Positions 16,077 to 25,258 of a DNA stretch of 64,000 bases are shown one piece after another. The stretch's first letter is position 1, and every line of letters starts with the position of its first letter. The DNA lies in assembly GCA_017516445.1 (NCBI GenBank), contig JAFXCZ010000016.1, positions 1-64,000 of the forward strand. The letters run 5' to 3'. The notes under the pieces were generated by a model. The model made no database searches. It worked only from the letters and a program-made list of their open reading frames with translations, and was not told the DNA's origin. The translations under genes and the position numbers were made by a program. The stretch is from Clostridia bacterium (lineage in GTDB: Bacteria; Bacillota; Clostridia; Oscillospirales; Acutalibacteraceae).

Positions 16077-17015
16077 TTAGTTAATTTTTCCGTAAAGCGG
16101 AATGTCGCTGTCCTTTTTAGGCTCTCTTGTGGGAGCGGACTGAACATTGTTATTATTGCGAGGACGGCGGTTGCGGCCACCGCGGTTGTCGCGGCGGTTA
16201 CGGTTTTGACGTAACGGCTTAAGCTCAGTACCCTCTATACCGATTACAACTCTGCGTTCACTGCCTTCTCCGAATGAAGCAGAGGTAACGCCGTCAAAGT
16301 TTTGAACGGCAGTGTGAATAATTCTGCGCTCATAAGGATTCATTGGTTCTAAGGTACGGCATTTGCCTGTGTTTAAAACCTGCTCGCAGATACGTCCTGC
16401 AAGGTTTACAAGAGTTTCTTCTCTTCTTTGACGGTAGTCGCCTATATTAAGAGAAACCTTGTAATAACCGCTGCCTGTATTAGCTGCAAGACCTGCAAGA
16501 TACTGTAAAGCGTCAAGCGTTTCGCCTCTGTGGCCGATTATAACACCTAAGCCTTCACCCTCAAGCTCAATAAGAGCGGAGTTTTCCTTTTCGGCTACCT
16601 TAATAGAAATATTTGTACAGCCTAAGCTTTCAAGAATGGGCTTTAAATAAGCAATAGCTCTGCCTGCACGTGAATCCTTATCAATATTCTCTTCGCTTAC
16701 AAAAGCGGTTTCGGTGGCTGCTTCCTGTTTTATAGGTTCTTTGACCTCTTTTACAGCCTCTTTTTTAGGCTGTTTTGGAGCATTTGCAGCTTCTTTCTTC
16801 TGCTTTTGGGGTTTTGCTTTTTTCTTCTGGTCGGGAATTTCAACAAAGGCTTTTACCTCTGCCTTACTTCCGCCGAAAAGACCTAAAACCTTTTTCTTAG
16901 GACAAGCGATTACGTCAAACTGTATATCAGCATCGTCCTTTGCATTTAATTTTAAAACGGCATCTTCTTTGGCTTCTTCAATAGTAGCGCCATAGCCGAT
17001 TGCTTCTTTAATCAA
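16077..17015 (-). CDS. khpB: RNA-binding protein KhpB (Jag/EloR)
   Basis: 312 residues. The Jag-N domain is at the start (EAIGYGATIEEAKEDAV and KKKVLGLFGGSKAEV). A lysine/alanine/glutamate-rich linker (about 65-105) follows, then a KH domain with GVIIGHRGETLDALQYL and an R3H domain (NPYERRIIHTAVQNF). The C-terminus has an Arg/Asn/Gly-rich tail that may add RNA affinity. KhpB works with KhpA in RNA binding and cell elongation in Firmicutes. It is the last gene of the rpmH-rnpA-yidD-yidC-khpB cluster. Confidence 0.93.
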   Translation of the reverse strand: MIKEAIGYGATIEEAKEDAVLKLNAKDDADIQFDVIACPKKKVLGLFGGSKAEVKAFVEIPDQKKKAKPQKQKKEAANAPKQPKKEAVKEVKEPIKQEAATETAFVSEENIDKDSRAGRAIAYLKPILESLGCTNISIKVAEKENSALIELEGEGLGVIIGHRGETLDALQYLAGLAANTGSGYYKVSLNIGDYRQRREETLVNLAGRICEQVLNTGKCRTLEPMNPYERRIIHTAVQNFDGVTSASFGEGSERRVVIGIEGTELKPLRQNRNRRDNRGGRNRRPRNNNNVQSAPTREPKKDSDIPLYGKIN

Positions 17016-17033
17016 GAGATTTGCCTCCTTAAA

Positions 17034-17954
17034 TTAGTTATCGTTGCTTAATTTTTTAATCTGTCCTGCCTCAAAGTCGCATTGCTTGCAAAGCTCCTTG
17101 CTGCGTTCCTTTGCAAGAAGTCTGTGCGGACCGTAGAACTGTTGAACGGCTATCTGTATAAAGCCGCCTATTAAAGATGAACAAGCCCAGTAGAAAGTAA
17201 CACCGCCGGGGAGCGAGAAGCCGATAAACAGCGAAATCAAAGGCATTGTAAGCATCATACCTGTCATACTGGGAGCATCGGGGTTGGTCTTTTTCTGCAT
17301 TCTGATAGAGAAAAGACTTGAAACTATCTGTGCGGCAAATGCCAAAATGGGCATAATCCAGATAATCTGGAAATCACCGAAAATGTTGAAAGAAAATTTC
17401 GGAGTTTCGGTAAGGTTAATGCCGAAAAAGTCAAAGTTAATGCCCTTACAAGCCTCTAAAATTTCGGGCACATTGATTTTATCCGCTAAAACTGCGCCGA
17501 TAATCTGAAGCTCGCTTCTGCCTTGAACGATTTTTACGCCTGTTGCTTCTAACGCTTTTGTAGCCTCTGAAATAACATTTGCGTCAACCTTCATTAAGTA
17601 GGTAATCGGGCTCATAATGAGGTAGTAAATACTCATCATTATAACAAGACGGAAAATCATAGGAAGACATCCGCCCGACATTGAAACATTTTCCTGTTGG
17701 TAGAGCTCACTCATAGCCTGTGAATACTTCTGCTTATCGTCGCCGTACTTTTTCTTTAATTCGTCAAGCTTGGGCTTAATGCGCATCTGCTGTACCGAAG
17801 ATTTCTGGCTTTTTATGGTAAGCGGAATAAAAGCAATATTTATAAGCAGAGTGAATACAAATACCGCAGCGGCAAAGTTACCGCCGAAAAGGCCCGAAAT
17901 AAATTCAAGCACCCAACCGAGCGGTATGTTTATAATACTAAATAATTTATCCAT
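17034..17954 (-). CDS. yidC: Membrane protein insertase YidC
   Basis: 306 residues, Gram-positive size class. The conserved 60 kDa insertase core has five hydrophobic segments; the charged cytoplasmic loop IKPKLDELKKKYGDDKQKYS lies between the first two. GGCLPMIFRLVIMMSIYYLI and the C-terminal LPGGVTFYWACSSLIGG are typical. It inserts membrane proteins with or without SecYEG. It sits between yidD and khpB in the usual order. Confidence 0.95.
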   Translation of the reverse strand: MDKLFSIINIPLGWVLEFISGLFGGNFAAAVFVFTLLINIAFIPLTIKSQKSSVQQMRIKPKLDELKKKYGDDKQKYSQAMSELYQQENVSMSGGCLPMIFRLVIMMSIYYLIMSPITYLMKVDANVISEATKALEATGVKIVQGRSELQIIGAVLADKINVPEILEACKGINFDFFGINLTETPKFSFNIFGDFQIIWIMPILAFAAQIVSSLFSIRMQKKTNPDAPSMTGMMLTMPLISLFIGFSLPGGVTFYWACSSLIGGFIQIAVQQFYGPHRLLAKERSKELCKQCDFEAGQIKKLSNDN

Positions 17955-17994
17955 TTATACACCCATCCATTCAAACAAAATGGTAATTTTCAAA

Positions 17995-18219
17995 TCAATG
18001 TTTTTTCTCTGGCACAGGGTCGTAACCGCCCTTACAAAAGGGGTTACAGCGTAGAATCCGCCAAAAAGCCAACAAACTGCCTTTAAATGCGCCGTGAACG
18101 GTTATAGCCTCAATCGCGTATTGCGAACAGCTTGGCTCAAAACGGCAACAGGCAATAGTCCTGTGCGGAGAAATAGCGGTCTGATAAAACCTTATACATT
18201 TAATTAACAGTTTCTTCAT
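17995..18219 (-). CDS. yidD: Membrane protein insertion efficiency factor YidD
   Basis: 74 residues, the expected size. It contains the conserved [12 protein letters not shown], then [15 protein letters not shown] and a C-terminal [14 protein letters not shown]. It is a small amphipathic membrane-associated protein that helps YidC-dependent insertion. Its start overlaps the 3' end of rnpA by 20 bases, so translation is likely coupled. Confidence 0.95.
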   Translation of the reverse strand: MKKLLIKCIRFYQTAISPHRTIACCRFEPSCSQYAIEAITVHGAFKGSLLAFWRILRCNPFCKGGYDPVPEKKH

Positions 18220-18559
18220 CTTGACAAGCTTTTAGTACACCGACGGAATTTAAAATTTTAAGAAGATGAGAAGTAACCTCGGTGCTTTTCACATTCAAAA
18301 TTCGTGTTCTTGCAACAATTACAAAATCATACCCCGCTTGTATTTGGGGGTAAACTGTACTGAACGCTGCTGTGATAACGCGCTTTGCACGGTTGCGCTT
18401 TACAGCAGAACCAATCTTTTTACCGACAGTAATGCCGAGTCTTACACTGTCCCAACGTGTCTTATTCACATAAACCACAAAAAATGGGTTCACAAAAGAT
18501 TTACCTTTATTATATACTCGGCGGAAATCGCGGTTTTCTTTTAATTTAACGATTTTCAT
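18200..18559 (-). CDS. rnpA: Ribonuclease P protein component RnpA
   Basis: 119 residues. The family starts [20 protein letters not shown]; the RNA-binding signature is in [17 protein letters not shown]. It binds the RNase P RNA for 5' maturation of tRNA. ATG 18559 is chosen because the upstream extension (to 18634) runs through the rpmH-rnpA hairpin and has no family similarity. The ribosome site is weak, which may keep RnpA below L34. Confidence 0.95.
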   Translation of the reverse strand: MKIVKLKENRDFRRVYNKGKSFVNPFFVVYVNKTRWDSVRLGITVGKKIGSAVKRNRAKRVITAAFSTVYPQIQAGYDFVIVARTRILNVKSTEVTSHLLKILNSVGVLKACQDEETVN

Positions 18560-18568
18560 AATAAAAGT

Positions 18569-18592
18569 AAAAGCCACATGGAAGTGGCTTTT
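18569..18592 (-). terminator. Hairpin between rpmH and rnpA
   Basis: AAAAGCCAC pairs with GTGGCTTTT. It overlaps the end of rpmH and stands in front of rnpA, so it probably acts as a partial terminator or processing site lowering rnpA expression. Confidence 0.6.
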
Positions 18593-18725
18593 AATATGAC
18601 AATTTCTTTCTTCCTTTTGCTCTGCGGCGTGCAAGTACCTTGCGGCCGTTAGCAGTAGCCATTCTCTTTAAGAAACCGTGCTCTTTCTTACGGTGAAGCT
18701 TTTTAGGTTGATATGTTCTCTTCAA
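18591..18725 (-). CDS. rpmH: 50S ribosomal protein L34, TTG start
   Basis: 44 residues, the standard length, highly basic: [17 protein letters not shown] then [20 protein letters not shown]. The only start that gives the family N-terminus (M-K-R-T-Y-Q) is a TTG at 18725; GGAGG lies nine bases upstream. An upstream in-frame start would add 21 unrelated residues. It is the first gene of the cluster. The usual upstream neighbour dnaA is absent; a divergent carbohydrate gene is there instead. Confidence 0.95.
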   Translation of the reverse strand: MKRTYQPKKLHRKKEHGFLKRMATANGRKVLARRRAKGRKKLSY

Positions 18726-18804
18726 CTTCTGTACCCTCCTTAATTTTGACTTTGCGGTTATAAATAACGGGCGGACAAATCCGCACATAACCTTTCAATT
18801 GTAG

Positions 18805-18834
18805 ATTATACCCTAAAACACACCCTTATGTCAA
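18805..18834 (-). promoter_or_regulatory. Promoter of the rpmH cluster
   Basis: On the minus strand TTGACA (18829-18834) and TATAAT (18805-18810) are 18 bases apart, a consensus sigma-A promoter, about 80 bases before the rpmH start. Confidence 0.75.
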
Positions 18835-18871
18835 CAAAAAATTTTAAAAATATAAGCTAAAGATAATAACC

Positions 18872-18900
18872 TTGACTTTTAATGAGTTTTGTATAATAAT
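18872..18900 (+). promoter_or_regulatory. Divergent promoter of the glycosidase-like gene
   Basis: TTGACT at 18872-18877 is followed by overlapping -10 candidates TATAAT (18892, 14-base spacer) and AATAAT (18895, 17-base spacer). It is back to back with the rpmH promoter. Confidence 0.5.
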
Positions 18901-18939
18901 ACGAAGTAGATAGATACTTCTGTGAAGGATGGGTGTGTT

Positions 18940-20532
18940 ATGTCGGAAAATAAACCTTTTATTATCTTAAGAGATGACGGTTTTACTCAGTTTTTTTATG
19001 ATAAGCCTTCTGACTTTACGGTGGAAAAATTTTTGCGTGAAAATGTTGATTTTCTTGCGGATTACCCTGATGTAAAGGTAAAGGAATTTGGTTTGGGACC
19101 GGGAAGTGTCTTTACCTATAACACCAAGGTGGGAGAAGTGTTCTTAGATAATGCCCCGGAATATGCATACAAAATGTGCCGTGAGGGTGATTTAAACGTT
19201 TACGGTAATGTGAAAAAGCTTATAGAGTCGGGAAAAGACGGCTTGCAGCTTGTAACCGAAAGATGTCATGAGCTTGGCAAAAAAGTTTGGGCAAGGCTCG
19301 AAATGAATCATGAATATGGTCCGCCAACAGAGGAAAATTTTGCGTGGGTGGCTTTTGTGGGCTCTCTGAATAAGCAACATCCTGAATATAGAATTTGTAA
19401 TAATAATCCAGCAAGACCTGAGCCGTATCATTCGGTTAAGTTGGATTTTAAGTATAAAGAGGTAAGGGATTTTAAGCTAAAAATTTTGAAAGAGGCAGTA
19501 GAGCACGGTGTTGACGGCGTCTCTTTGGATTTTTGTGTGTACCCTCCGTTTCTTTCTGATCCGCAGCGTGATTATGATTGTATTACGCAGTTAGTCCGCG
19601 ATGTGCGAAAAATGTTGGATGAAGAAGGCAGAAAAAACGGTAAATATCTAGAGTTGATTGTACGGCTTGAGTATGATTCAAAAGAAAGAGAAGGCCTTTA
19701 TTGGGATCAGTGGATAAAAGAAGGCTTGATTGACTGGATTATCCCGAGTGTTATTTGGATAAACGATTGTTTTGATGTACCTAATGAGGAATTTGTAAAG
19801 GCGTGTGGAGGTACTAAATGTAAGGTGGCAACCTGTATCAGACCCCACGTCGGTATGGCAGATACTGATACTAAGCCGGATGATGAGCGTTCCGGTATTG
19901 TACGTACAGAAAAACCGTGTCTTCCAAGAACGCAATATGCAAAAGCATTTCAGGGTCTAATAGGTGGTTCAGTTGCTATTCAAGCTGCTTTAGGTAGCGG
20001 CGGCATTATGGGCGAAGGGCAGGATGAGTGGAAGCCACATTATGGTAATTTAGCAAATATTGAATTCTTGAAAGAACAGGAAAAAGAATATTGCTTTAAT
20101 AATTTAGATATTTTACCTGCACCTCTGACTCCTGATGAAAACAGGTTAAAACTTTCTCTTCGAATAGGAGATGAACCCACACAAAAACAAAGTGCTACGT
20201 TGTCTTTTCTTGCCAGAGGTCTTAATTATTTCGAAACTATAATTCTTTATGTAAACGGTCATCCGATTACTCTTACTGAAAAGGATTTGCATTGGTCTCC
20301 TGATGATATACCGCTTATGCCTGAACGTGGACATCATGGTCTAATGTCTATACATTCGTTCATTCTCTTCCGTATTGATAAGTGGTGGGATATTTGTAGG
20401 AATAATATTGAAATACCTATGGAATATTTAAAAAAAGGTACAAATGAGTTTGAATTTGTATACAACCTCAATAGTGAAAACAAGCAATTTCTACCGCTTG
20501 AAATTGGAGATATTAGTTTAATTGTTTCATAA
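18940..20532 (+). CDS. Putative glycoside hydrolase-like TIM-barrel protein
   Basis: 530 residues, no signal peptide, so cytoplasmic. The first 380 residues look like a TIM barrel: HELGKKVWARLEMNHEYG, EHGVDGVSLDFCVYPPF, then DWIIPSVIWIND. These resemble barrel strands ending in acidic residues as in glycoside hydrolases related to GH10-like/DUF families. The C-terminal part is beta-rich. I cannot assign a family. ATG 18940 follows GGATGG by about eight bases. The next gene (20555) is a transglutaminase-like protein 22 bases downstream, so the pair is probably one operon. Confidence 0.55.
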   Translation: MSENKPFIILRDDGFTQFFYDKPSDFTVEKFLRENVDFLADYPDVKVKEFGLGPGSVFTYNTKVGEVFLDNAPEYAYKMCREGDLNVYGNVKKLIESGKDGLQLVTERCHELGKKVWARLEMNHEYGPPTEENFAWVAFVGSLNKQHPEYRICNNNPARPEPYHSVKLDFKYKEVRDFKLKILKEAVEHGVDGVSLDFCVYPPFLSDPQRDYDCITQLVRDVRKMLDEEGRKNGKYLELIVRLEYDSKEREGLYWDQWIKEGLIDWIIPSVIWINDCFDVPNEEFVKACGGTKCKVATCIRPHVGMADTDTKPDDERSGIVRTEKPCLPRTQYAKAFQGLIGGSVAIQAALGSGGIMGEGQDEWKPHYGNLANIEFLKEQEKEYCFNNLDILPAPLTPDENRLKLSLRIGDEPTQKQSATLSFLARGLNYFETIILYVNGHPITLTEKDLHWSPDDIPLMPERGHHGLMSIHSFILFRIDKWWDICRNNIEIPMEYLKKGTNEFEFVYNLNSENKQFLPLEIGDISLIVS

Positions 20533-20554
20533 GTTCAAGGAGCGTGAATGAGAG

Positions 20555-21391
20555 ATGAATTTGGAACAATATATGGGAGAGCGGATACCCGAAGTATTAA
20601 CTACTGCAGAAGAAAAAGAAATCTATCAGGTAAACTGGGAGCAGCTGCATATAAATTACGGGGATAATGTAGAGTGGCAACGACTTAAAAAACAAATATT
20701 ATTATGCGATGTTACTAGGGATTATCTTTATAAAGAACCTCACTTTGTGAAGTATCGAAAAGGCACACGTCCTTGGTTGGAACAGGCGGTAGAAACGGTT
20801 ATAAAAAATTGCACAACCGAGCGGGAAAAGGTTCTGGCTATATTAATATATTGTAGGGATTTGTATAAAACTCACGATGAACAGTTGTTTTACGGCGGTA
20901 CCGAAGAAGAACTTATAAAAAAAGGCGAAAATCTTTGTGAATGTATGGGAAGATTAATGGTTTCTTTGTGTGAAATTTGTGGTTTACCAGGTAGGATTGT
21001 GATGCATGTGGTTGGGGGACATATTGTTTGTGAAATTTTTTTAGAAGGCAGTTGGTCTTATTTTGATCCAAGATGCGGTATGTTTTATCTTGACGAAAAT
21101 GATAAGTTTCTTTCTATAGATGAGTTGGTGAAAAATCCAAAATATATTTTAGAACAAAAGGAATGGGTACGTCAATTTGTTTCTTCTAAATGGACATATA
21201 AACAGCGAATGTACAGGAATTATAACTTACTATTTTCTAAAAAAGAAATCCAATGTTTTTGCGATTATTCTTTGATGGACGCAAATGAATATAATTATGA
21301 TTGGAAATCTTTGAAAAACGCAGAACGAGACGGATTGTTTGTTATAAATAAACGCTATGATGAGCTGGCCGAGTTGATATTTGGGGTTTAA
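20555..21391 (+). CDS. Transglutaminase-like superfamily protein
   Basis: 278 residues, cytoplasmic. The catalytic triad of the transglutaminase/peptide N-glycanase core is visible: cysteine in ENLCECMGRLM, histidine in VVGGHIVCEIF, and aspartate in WSYFDPRCGMFY. The family includes proteases, amidases and glycanases. Its pairing with a glycosidase-like gene suggests work on a glycoconjugate, which is inference only. The start has GGAGCGTGA about 14 bases upstream. Confidence 0.75.
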   Translation: MNLEQYMGERIPEVLTTAEEKEIYQVNWEQLHINYGDNVEWQRLKKQILLCDVTRDYLYKEPHFVKYRKGTRPWLEQAVETVIKNCTTEREKVLAILIYCRDLYKTHDEQLFYGGTEEELIKKGENLCECMGRLMVSLCEICGLPGRIVMHVVGGHIVCEIFLEGSWSYFDPRCGMFYLDENDKFLSIDELVKNPKYILEQKEWVRQFVSSKWTYKQRMYRNYNLLFSKKEIQCFCDYSLMDANEYNYDWKSLKNAERDGLFVINKRYDELAELIFGV

Positions 21392-21436
21392 TCTTTTGTT
21401 TATAGCGTATACGATTGAATACAAATAAAAAAACAC

Positions 21437-21465
21437 TTGCATTTTTAAAAAAAGTGTGATATTAT
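21437..21465 (+). promoter_or_regulatory. Promoter of rpmE
   Basis: TTGCAT (21437-21442) and TATTAT (21460-21465) with a 17-base spacer, 35 bases before the rpmE start. Confidence 0.6.
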
Positions 21466-21499
21466 TATTTGGCTAATGTGATAGAAAGGAGTGACAACG

Positions 21500-21703
21500 A
21501 TGAAAGAAGGACTTCATCCTGAGTATGAAAAGGTAACAATTAAGTGCGCTTGTGGTGCTGAGTTCGAAACTCGTTCCACTAAAAAGGATATCCGCTTGGA
21601 TATTTGCTCTAAATGTCATCCGTTCTTTACAGGTAAGCAAAAGTTGGTTGACACCGGCGGACGTGTTGATAGATTCAACAAGCGTTTCAATATTGGAAAA
21701 TAA
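21500..21703 (+). CDS. rpmE: 50S ribosomal protein L31, zinc-binding form
   Basis: 67 residues. CACG and CSKC provide the four-cysteine zinc site of the C+ form, which in Firmicutes is replaced by a cysteine-free paralogue under zinc limitation. The ATG at 21500 follows AAGGAG at 21486-21491. The gene has its own promoter and terminator. Confidence 0.96.
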   Translation: MKEGLHPEYEKVTIKCACGAEFETRSTKKDIRLDICSKCHPFFTGKQKLVDTGGRVDRFNKRFNIGK

Positions 21704-21710
21704 TTACCTT

Positions 21711-21747
21711 AAAACCGCACGGCTTTTTAAAGCATGTGCGGTTTTTT
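21711..21747 (+). terminator. Terminator of rpmE
   Basis: AAAACCGCAC pairs with GTGCGGTTTT, followed by T-run; lies directly after rpmE. Confidence 0.85.
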
Positions 21748-21767
21748 AAAACAAAGGGGTGCATAGC

Positions 21768-22391
21768 TTGTATTCTACCGTTTTTTCGGAAACTAAAACT
21801 GAATATGTAGAAAAGCGCTCACGCTTTATAGCAACCCTTCGCCATTGTGAAACCGAAGAGGAGGCTAATGCCTTTCTTGAAGAAATGCGTTCTAAATACT
21901 GGGACGCGCGGCATAACTGCTTTGCCTATTCTGTGAACGAGGGCAAGCTATGCCGTTTTTCAGATGACGGTGAGCCTCACGGTACGGCTGGTAAGCCTAT
22001 GCTTGATGTGATTACAGGCTCGGGCATTACAAATATTGCGGTGGTAGTAACAAGGTACTTCGGCGGTGTGCTTTTAGGCACGGGCGGGCTTGTGCGCGCT
22101 TATTCAAAATCGGTGCAGGACTGTCTGGCTTTAGCAGAGGTTTTCACAATGATACCAAGCAGTGTGCTTAGCATCACCTGTGAATATACCGACCACGGCA
22201 AGTTGGTTAATTTACTGTCAAGCTATGACTGTGAAATTGTGAATACCGATTTTACTCAAAACGTAACCGTTACTTTCAGTATAAAGGACGCGCGTTTGGA
22301 GGAATTTTCAAAAAAACTTACCGAAACCTTTAGCGCAAGACTAAATTTTACCGAAAAAGAGAAAAAATTGATGCCTTTTAAAGAAAAATAA
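21768..22391 (+). CDS. YigZ/IMPACT family protein
   Basis: 207 residues. The UPF0029/IMPACT domain is clear: EYVEKRSRFIATL, then DARHNCFAYSV, RFSDDGEPHGTAGKPML and VTRYFGGVLLGTGGL. The C-terminal DUF1949-like domain follows. Eukaryotic relatives modulate translation control through GCN1; the bacterial role is unclear. TTG 21768 fits the AAAGGGG at 21753-21759 better than the GTG at 21759 that overlaps it. Confidence 0.9.
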   Translation: MYSTVFSETKTEYVEKRSRFIATLRHCETEEEANAFLEEMRSKYWDARHNCFAYSVNEGKLCRFSDDGEPHGTAGKPMLDVITGSGITNIAVVVTRYFGGVLLGTGGLVRAYSKSVQDCLALAEVFTMIPSSVLSITCEYTDHGKLVNLLSSYDCEIVNTDFTQNVTVTFSIKDARLEEFSKKLTETFSARLNFTEKEKKLMPFKEK

Positions 22392-22440
22392 AGGATTTTA
22401 CAATTTTTTTGCTAATATATATAATGAAGGGGTGAATAAA

Positions 22441-23439
22441 ATGTCAAGCATACGTGAAATGACCGAAAATAATGAAAAACTTATTCTTTGTGAAAACGCT
22501 ACCCTTTGTGTTAACTCTAGGGGCAGAAAAAGGGAAGAAGAAAAGTGTGCGCTTAGGACCGATTTTCAACGTGACCGTGACCGCATTATTCACTCAAAGG
22601 CTTTCAGACGCCTAAAGCATAAAACACAGGTGTTCCTATCGCCTGAGTCGGACCATTACCGTACACGCCTTACCCATACGCTTGAAGTAGCACAGATAGC
22701 GCGCACCCTCGCGCGTGCGTTAAGGCTTAATGAGGATTTGACCGAGGCAATAGCCTTAGGCCACGATTTAGGGCATACACCCTTTGGTCACGCGGGCGAA
22801 CGTGCTTTGGCAGAGCTTTTACCCTTTGAATTCACCCATTATGAGCAGAGTGTACGTGTTTGCGAAAAGCTTGAAAAGGACGGCAAGGGGCTTAATCTTA
22901 CATACGAGGTTTTGAACGGTATTGACCGTCATACCAAAGGCGCTTTCGCCGACACCTTAGAGGGCAGGGTTGTCCGCTTTGCAGACCGCATTGCTTATAT
23001 AAATCACGATATTGATGATGCTATACGCGCAGGGGTTATTTCGGGTGAGCAAATCCCTAAAGAGATTGTAGAGCATTTAGGCAATAATAAAAGTGCACGA
23101 ATAAGCACACTTGTTAATTCAATTGTAAAAAACAGCGGTGCAGATATCGCTATGGATAAAGAAACCGAAAAATATTATGATATGCTTCACGAATTTTTGT
23201 TTGATGCGGTTTATAAAAACCCTGTTGCAAAATCGGAAGAAACCAAGGTTTTCGGTATAATTGAGGGGCTGTTCAATTATTATATAAAGAACCCCGACAA
23301 ATTGGGCAGGGAATATTTGCAGATTGTAGAGGCTGAGGGCGAAAAACGCGCCATTGCTGATTATATTGCAGGTATGACCGACCATTACGCTATAACTGTT
23401 TATTCGGATATTTATATTCCTAAGGCTTGGACAATATAG
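22441..23439 (+). CDS. dgt: Deoxyguanosinetriphosphate triphosphohydrolase-like protein
   Basis: 332 residues of the HD-domain dNTPase family, which splits dNTPs to nucleoside and triphosphate and so tunes dNTP pools. The HD metal site is visible in RLTHTLEVAQIARTLA and ALGHDLGHTPFGHAGE, with a further aspartate in YINHDIDDAI. ATG 22441 follows AAGGGGTG. dnaG starts 31 bases downstream, so co-transcription with the replication gene is likely. Confidence 0.93.
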   Translation: MSSIREMTENNEKLILCENATLCVNSRGRKREEEKCALRTDFQRDRDRIIHSKAFRRLKHKTQVFLSPESDHYRTRLTHTLEVAQIARTLARALRLNEDLTEAIALGHDLGHTPFGHAGERALAELLPFEFTHYEQSVRVCEKLEKDGKGLNLTYEVLNGIDRHTKGAFADTLEGRVVRFADRIAYINHDIDDAIRAGVISGEQIPKEIVEHLGNNKSARISTLVNSIVKNSGADIAMDKETEKYYDMLHEFLFDAVYKNPVAKSEETKVFGIIEGLFNYYIKNPDKLGREYLQIVEAEGEKRAIADYIAGMTDHYAITVYSDIYIPKAWTI

Positions 23440-23470
23440 CTTGTAATTTTTTTAAAAGGCAGGTGGAACT

Positions 23471-25258
23471 ATGGCAATACCGCATGAGGTTATTGAAGAA
23501 ATTAAATATAGAAATGAAATTGAATCGGCTATTTCACAGTATGTGAATTTAAAGAGAAGAGGCAAAAATCTTGTGGGACTTTGCCCGTTCCACAGTGAAA
23601 AAACGCCTTCGTTTACGGTCTATCCCGAAAACGGCTCGTTTTACTGCTTTGGCTGTGGGGTAGGCGGTGACGTTATCACCTTTACAGGTCTTATTGAAAA
23701 TCTTGATTATATTGAGTCGGTAAAGCTGTTAGCCGAAAAAAGCGGGGTAACGCTCCCACAGGACGGCTATGATGATTCAATGCAAAGGCTTAAAAACAGG
23801 ATTTATGATATAAACCGCGAAACCGCAAAGTTTTTCCATACACAGCTTATGAGTGATGGCGGAAAATGGGCACTTTCGTATCTGTTGGGCAGAGGTCTTA
23901 CCCTTAAAACTATAAAGCAGTTTGGCTTGGGTGCCGCGCCTGACAGCTGGGACAGCCTTATAAACCACTTAAAAGAAAAGGGCTTTACTATAAACGAAAT
24001 GCTGACGGCGAATGTTATCGGTAAAAGTCAGCGCGGTAGCTTCTATGACCGCTTTAGAAAAAGGGTAATGTTCCCTATAATTAATATCCGCGGTAATGTG
24101 GTAGGCTTCAGCGGCAGAGCAATGCCCGGTGACGACAAAGCGGGCGGTAAATATGTAAATACCTCGGACACGCCTGTTTACAAAAAGAGTGAAAACCTTT
24201 TTGGTATAAATTATGCTAAAAACAACTGCGCCGAGCAGATGATTTTAGTAGAGGGTAATATGGATGTTATATCCTTGCATCAGGCAGGCTTTTCTAATGC
24301 GGTAGCCCCCTTGGGTACGGCATTCACACCCGAACAGGTAAACCTTATTGCAAGGTACACTAAAGAAATTGTACTTATGCTTGATGCCGATGCCGCAGGT
24401 CAAAAGGCTATACGCCGCGCGTCGCAGCTGCTTGAAAATTCGGGGCTGAATGTAAAGGTAGTAGTCATCCCCGACGGCAAGGACCCTGATGAATTTATTA
24501 AAAATAACGGTGCGGACAGGTTTAAAGCATTGCTGCAGGGTGCAGTAAGTGATATTGAGTATAAGCTGCTTATGGCGGCTGACGGTTTGCTTCTTGATAC
24601 TGATGACGGCAGACTCAAATACCTTAATAATGCCGCACAGATAATATCCTCTACAGATGATGTTATGACAAGGGACATATATATTGGCAGACTTTGTGAA
24701 AAATACGGGGTTTCGCGTACGGCACTTACCGCTAAGGTGGACGAGTACCGCAAGCAGAACAAGCGCTTTAAGCAAAAGCAAGAAATTAACGATATACTTC
24801 GTCCTAAGTATACTAAGGATGATATTAACCCTGAAAGGCGAAAATCCACTCGCGGTGTTGCCGCAGAGGAAACGCTCTTGGCGGTGCTTTTGCAGCATCC
24901 CGATTTTGTGGAGTATGCAAAGGAAAATCTGCCGAGCGATAAAATGATAACCGATTTAAATCGCAGAGCATATAAAACATTGCTTGAAGCCGCACAAGAG
25001 GGACTTTCTGTTGATATTTCGGTTTTCGCGCAGAGCTTTTCTGCGGGTGAGGTTGGTTACTTAGTGTCGCTTCAGAACGGTGATAAAGCGTCGAATAATG
25101 CAAAAATTGTATTAAAAGACTGCATAAAGGTAATATTAGAAGAGAATATGCTTTTAAATTCTTCGGCAGATGAGGCTGAGGGAATTGAAGATTGGGCTTC
25201 TAAGCTACAAGAAATAATAAATAAGAAAGCAAAAGGGAATGAAAACAATGGAAGATAA
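23471..25258 (+). CDS. dnaG: DNA primase DnaG
   Basis: 595 residues. The zinc-binding domain has cysteine 38, histidine 41 ([12 protein letters not shown]) and cysteines 59 and 62 ([11 protein letters not shown]). The catalytic TOPRIM core includes [17 protein letters not shown] and [12 protein letters not shown]. The C-terminal DnaB-binding part follows after about residue 440. It makes RNA primers for Okazaki fragments. Its stop overlaps the start of rpoD by 11 bases, as in the macromolecular synthesis operon without rpsU. Confidence 0.97.
   Translation: MAIPHEVIEEIKYRNEIESAISQYVNLKRRGKNLVGLCPFHSEKTPSFTVYPENGSFYCFGCGVGGDVITFTGLIENLDYIESVKLLAEKSGVTLPQDGYDDSMQRLKNRIYDINRETAKFFHTQLMSDGGKWALSYLLGRGLTLKTIKQFGLGAAPDSWDSLINHLKEKGFTINEMLTANVIGKSQRGSFYDRFRKRVMFPIINIRGNVVGFSGRAMPGDDKAGGKYVNTSDTPVYKKSENLFGINYAKNNCAEQMILVEGNMDVISLHQAGFSNAVAPLGTAFTPEQVNLIARYTKEIVLMLDADAAGQKAIRRASQLLENSGLNVKVVVIPDGKDPDEFIKNNGADRFKALLQGAVSDIEYKLLMAADGLLLDTDDGRLKYLNNAAQIISSTDDVMTRDIYIGRLCEKYGVSRTALTAKVDEYRKQNKRFKQKQEINDILRPKYTKDDINPERRKSTRGVAAEETLLAVLLQHPDFVEYAKENLPSDKMITDLNRRAYKTLLEAAQEGLSVDISVFAQSFSAGEVGYLVSLQNGDKASNNAKIVLKDCIKVILEENMLLNSSADEAEGIEDWASKLQEIINKKAKGNENNGR

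Noticed and set aside
18591..18938. Chromosome replication origin near rpmH
   Set aside because: rpmH is often next to dnaA and oriC, but no dnaA or DnaA boxes are seen; a divergent sugar gene is there.
24245..24898. 217-residue minus-strand frame inside dnaG
   Set aside because: Antisense shadow of an intact, conserved primase gene.
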